Assembly (NCBI RefSeq): GCF_019649055.1 | Contig: NW_026570702.1 | Coordinates: forward strand, 1-17,472 | Direction of reading: 5' to 3' | Length of the DNA stretch: 17,472 nucleotides | From: Paramacrobiotus metropolitanus | Lineage: Eukaryota > Tardigrada > Eutardigrada > Parachela > Macrobiotidae | Shown here: piece by piece, positions 16,334 to 17,472 of the stretch | How the letters are laid out: each line of letters begins with the position of its first letter | Numbering within the stretch: position 1 is the first letter of the stretch | The notes under the pieces: generated by a model | What the model was told of the DNA's origin: nothing | Database searches by the model: none | What the model saw: only the letters and a program-made list of their open reading frames with translations | Translations under genes and position numbers: made by a program

Positions 16334-17046
16334 CTTGGTGGGATTATGTCCACGCGTGTGCAGCGCCAACAACTCCGCCGACTCGTAGCAGACTTTACAC
16401 ACCGTGCAGGCATGCAACCGCTTCGTCACCGGTTTGCGCGCGTCACCACTCCGCCGCAATGTCTCATCGGACACCGAATGGGGACTGCCGACGCTGTGCA
16501 CCTTGGCCTTCTCCATGAAAATTAGGGTGTTCAGAAGTTCCATGTAGCGCTGGAACACCGGCCCCGCGGCGTCGTTAAACTGCAGCGCGGTTATGGGTGC
16601 CCGCTTCAGACAGTCCCGAATGAGGTGCCGGAAGGCGGAACGCGTCTTGTAGGCGGTGGTCGGGCCCACGAGACGGAGAGCGGCGTTCCAGGCGTCTTTG
16701 CGCTCCGCACTACCCGCAGCGTACTGGTACGGGTTCACATTAATGACGGCCTCCAGACGAGCCACCATTTCGGGATTATCGTAAGCAGAGTGGCACATGC
16801 GGGGCTTTTTGGGGGAGCGGGTCCGGCGACTCTCCGTTTCTGCAACAAAAAACCACACGGTGAATCGATAAAAACAAGGCGAAAAATCTGACTAACTATT
16901 CGGAGGAATATTCGTCCCATCGTCGTCGCCAGCATCCGCCGCCAACGGCATGTCGATGTTTTCCGTCTCCGACGTCGGACTGCACGGCGACGCATTAACA
17001 TCAGCAAATGATGGCGACGGTATTTTCGTTTCTTCCTCTTCTGTCA
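16334..17046 (-). CDS. Zinc-finger gene exons: acidic segment, domain copy 1, finger 1
   Basis: Exon 16897-17046 (acceptor AATTTATAG, donor GTTAGT) encodes an acidic stretch starting TEEEETKIPS and containing SPTSETENIDMP. Exon 16334-16839 (acceptor TTGTTGCAG, donor GTAAGC) encodes a basic leader (ESRRTRSPKKPR), then an approximately 90-residue domain beginning YDNPEMVARLEAVI with NPYQY and a conserved Trp, and ending AGPVFQRYMELLNTL. It closes with finger 1 (C-x2-C-x12-H-x3-H, ACTVC to TRGH). The same acidic-plus-domain pair recurs at 6997-7998. The domain faintly resembles MADF (NP.xY, then W), but I would not name it. Exon phase 1 at the left edge means at least one upstream exon lies beyond the window. 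Confidence 0.75.
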
Positions 17047-17472
17047 CTATAAATTCATCGGATAATGAGATTTTTTGGTAAAAATACATTTACTTCAGAA
17101 AGCGTTTTATAATATGGTCACTTTGTGGGACTTGAAATGGCACAGTTCATGATTTGCATATCCCCATCGGAGGGATCTCATGGCACTCCCAGGATTATGA
17201 AGATAGCCTTTTCAGTCAAAAGAGATCGCGGTAGGGGGTCAGAAATTTAAATCAAATTTTGATAATTAATTTTTGATCGTGTACTCAGGACTTTCAAGCA
17301 AATCGAACTAGTTTGAATACGATCCCTTGAGCGAAGTTTCTACTGATAAAACTATCGTTTCTGACAGTTTCCTTGTGGTTAGAAATCACGAAGTGGGGGT
17401 AGGGGCTACCATTTCAATAAAACATAAAACACTCAATAAACAACCACAAAACTAACCCATTATAGTAGGGTG
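17047..17472. other. Upstream intron or flank, no gene seen
   Basis: Sequence upstream of the first visible zinc-finger exon, which starts in phase 1, so this should be intron. It contains an ATTTGCAT octamer near 17152 and two G-rich runs (about 17234 and 17397). No exon was recognised. Confidence 0.5.

Larger units (their letters stand above)
6997..17046 (-). pseudogene. Multi-exon C2H2 zinc-finger gene, partial, one in-frame stop
   Basis: Six exons read 5'->3' on the - strand: 16897-17046, 16334-16839, 8956-9225, 8184-8721, 7843-7998 and 6997-7445. Junction phases run 1, 1, 0, 0, 1, 1 and all fit; with one base from an unseen upstream exon the total is 690 codons ending in TAA. The product would be acidic segment, conserved domain, nine C2H2 fingers, acidic segment, conserved domain. 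Finger 4 is split by an intron and restored by splicing, strong support for joining those exons. C2H2 arrays normally bind DNA, so a nuclear regulator is likely. A TAG at 8581-8583 interrupts finger 6. A 7.1-kb intron (9226-16333) holds the structured element. The rival model is two tandem paralogues, the downstream one being only its last two exons. Confidence 0.65.

Overview
The window looks like nuclear DNA of an animal, most likely an arthropod: spliced genes with short GT-AG introns, a PIF/Harbinger DNA transposon, tRNA-derived SINEs, a MITE and a C2H2 zinc-finger gene whose exon phases all fit. I cannot name the species. All calls come from reading the sequence; no search was run.

Layout. 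Positions 1-1578 hold no gene, but they contain three copies of a 12-mer spaced exactly 20 bp and a pre-miRNA-like hairpin. Positions 1579-6223 are a complete PIF/Harbinger element: perfect 23-bp terminal inverted repeats, a TAA target duplication, an intact four-exon MADF/Myb-like DNA-binding gene on the + strand, and a convergent transposase on the - strand that keeps its D-D-E triad but is frameshifted just after the first catalytic Asp. Positions 6635-6796 are a 162-bp fold-back MITE.

From 6997 to beyond 17046 the - strand carries one long zinc-finger gene, or two tandem paralogues. Six exons join in compatible phases: acidic exon, conserved domain plus first finger, fingers 2-4, fingers 4-9, second acidic exon, second conserved domain. 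An in-frame TAG sits inside finger 6. The 7.1-kb intron between its second and third visible exons holds a 6.35-kb block (9532-15883) bounded by 24-bp inverted repeats, followed by two SINE copies.

The 6.35-kb block is the most unusual part. It is GC-rich and I see no credible protein in it. Instead it is packed with hairpins whose loops are conserved while their stems change with compensating bases: at least 18 with a CAATA-type loop, five or six with an AGAYY loop, three long rods with shared flanks, a pair of nested stems, and ordered units carrying CAGAAGGAYC and TCGTACGAAA boxes. Several stems pair through G-U wobbles only if the + strand is the RNA. This suggests a large structured non-coding RNA element, transcribed opposite to its host gene and possibly mobile, of a kind I do not recognise.
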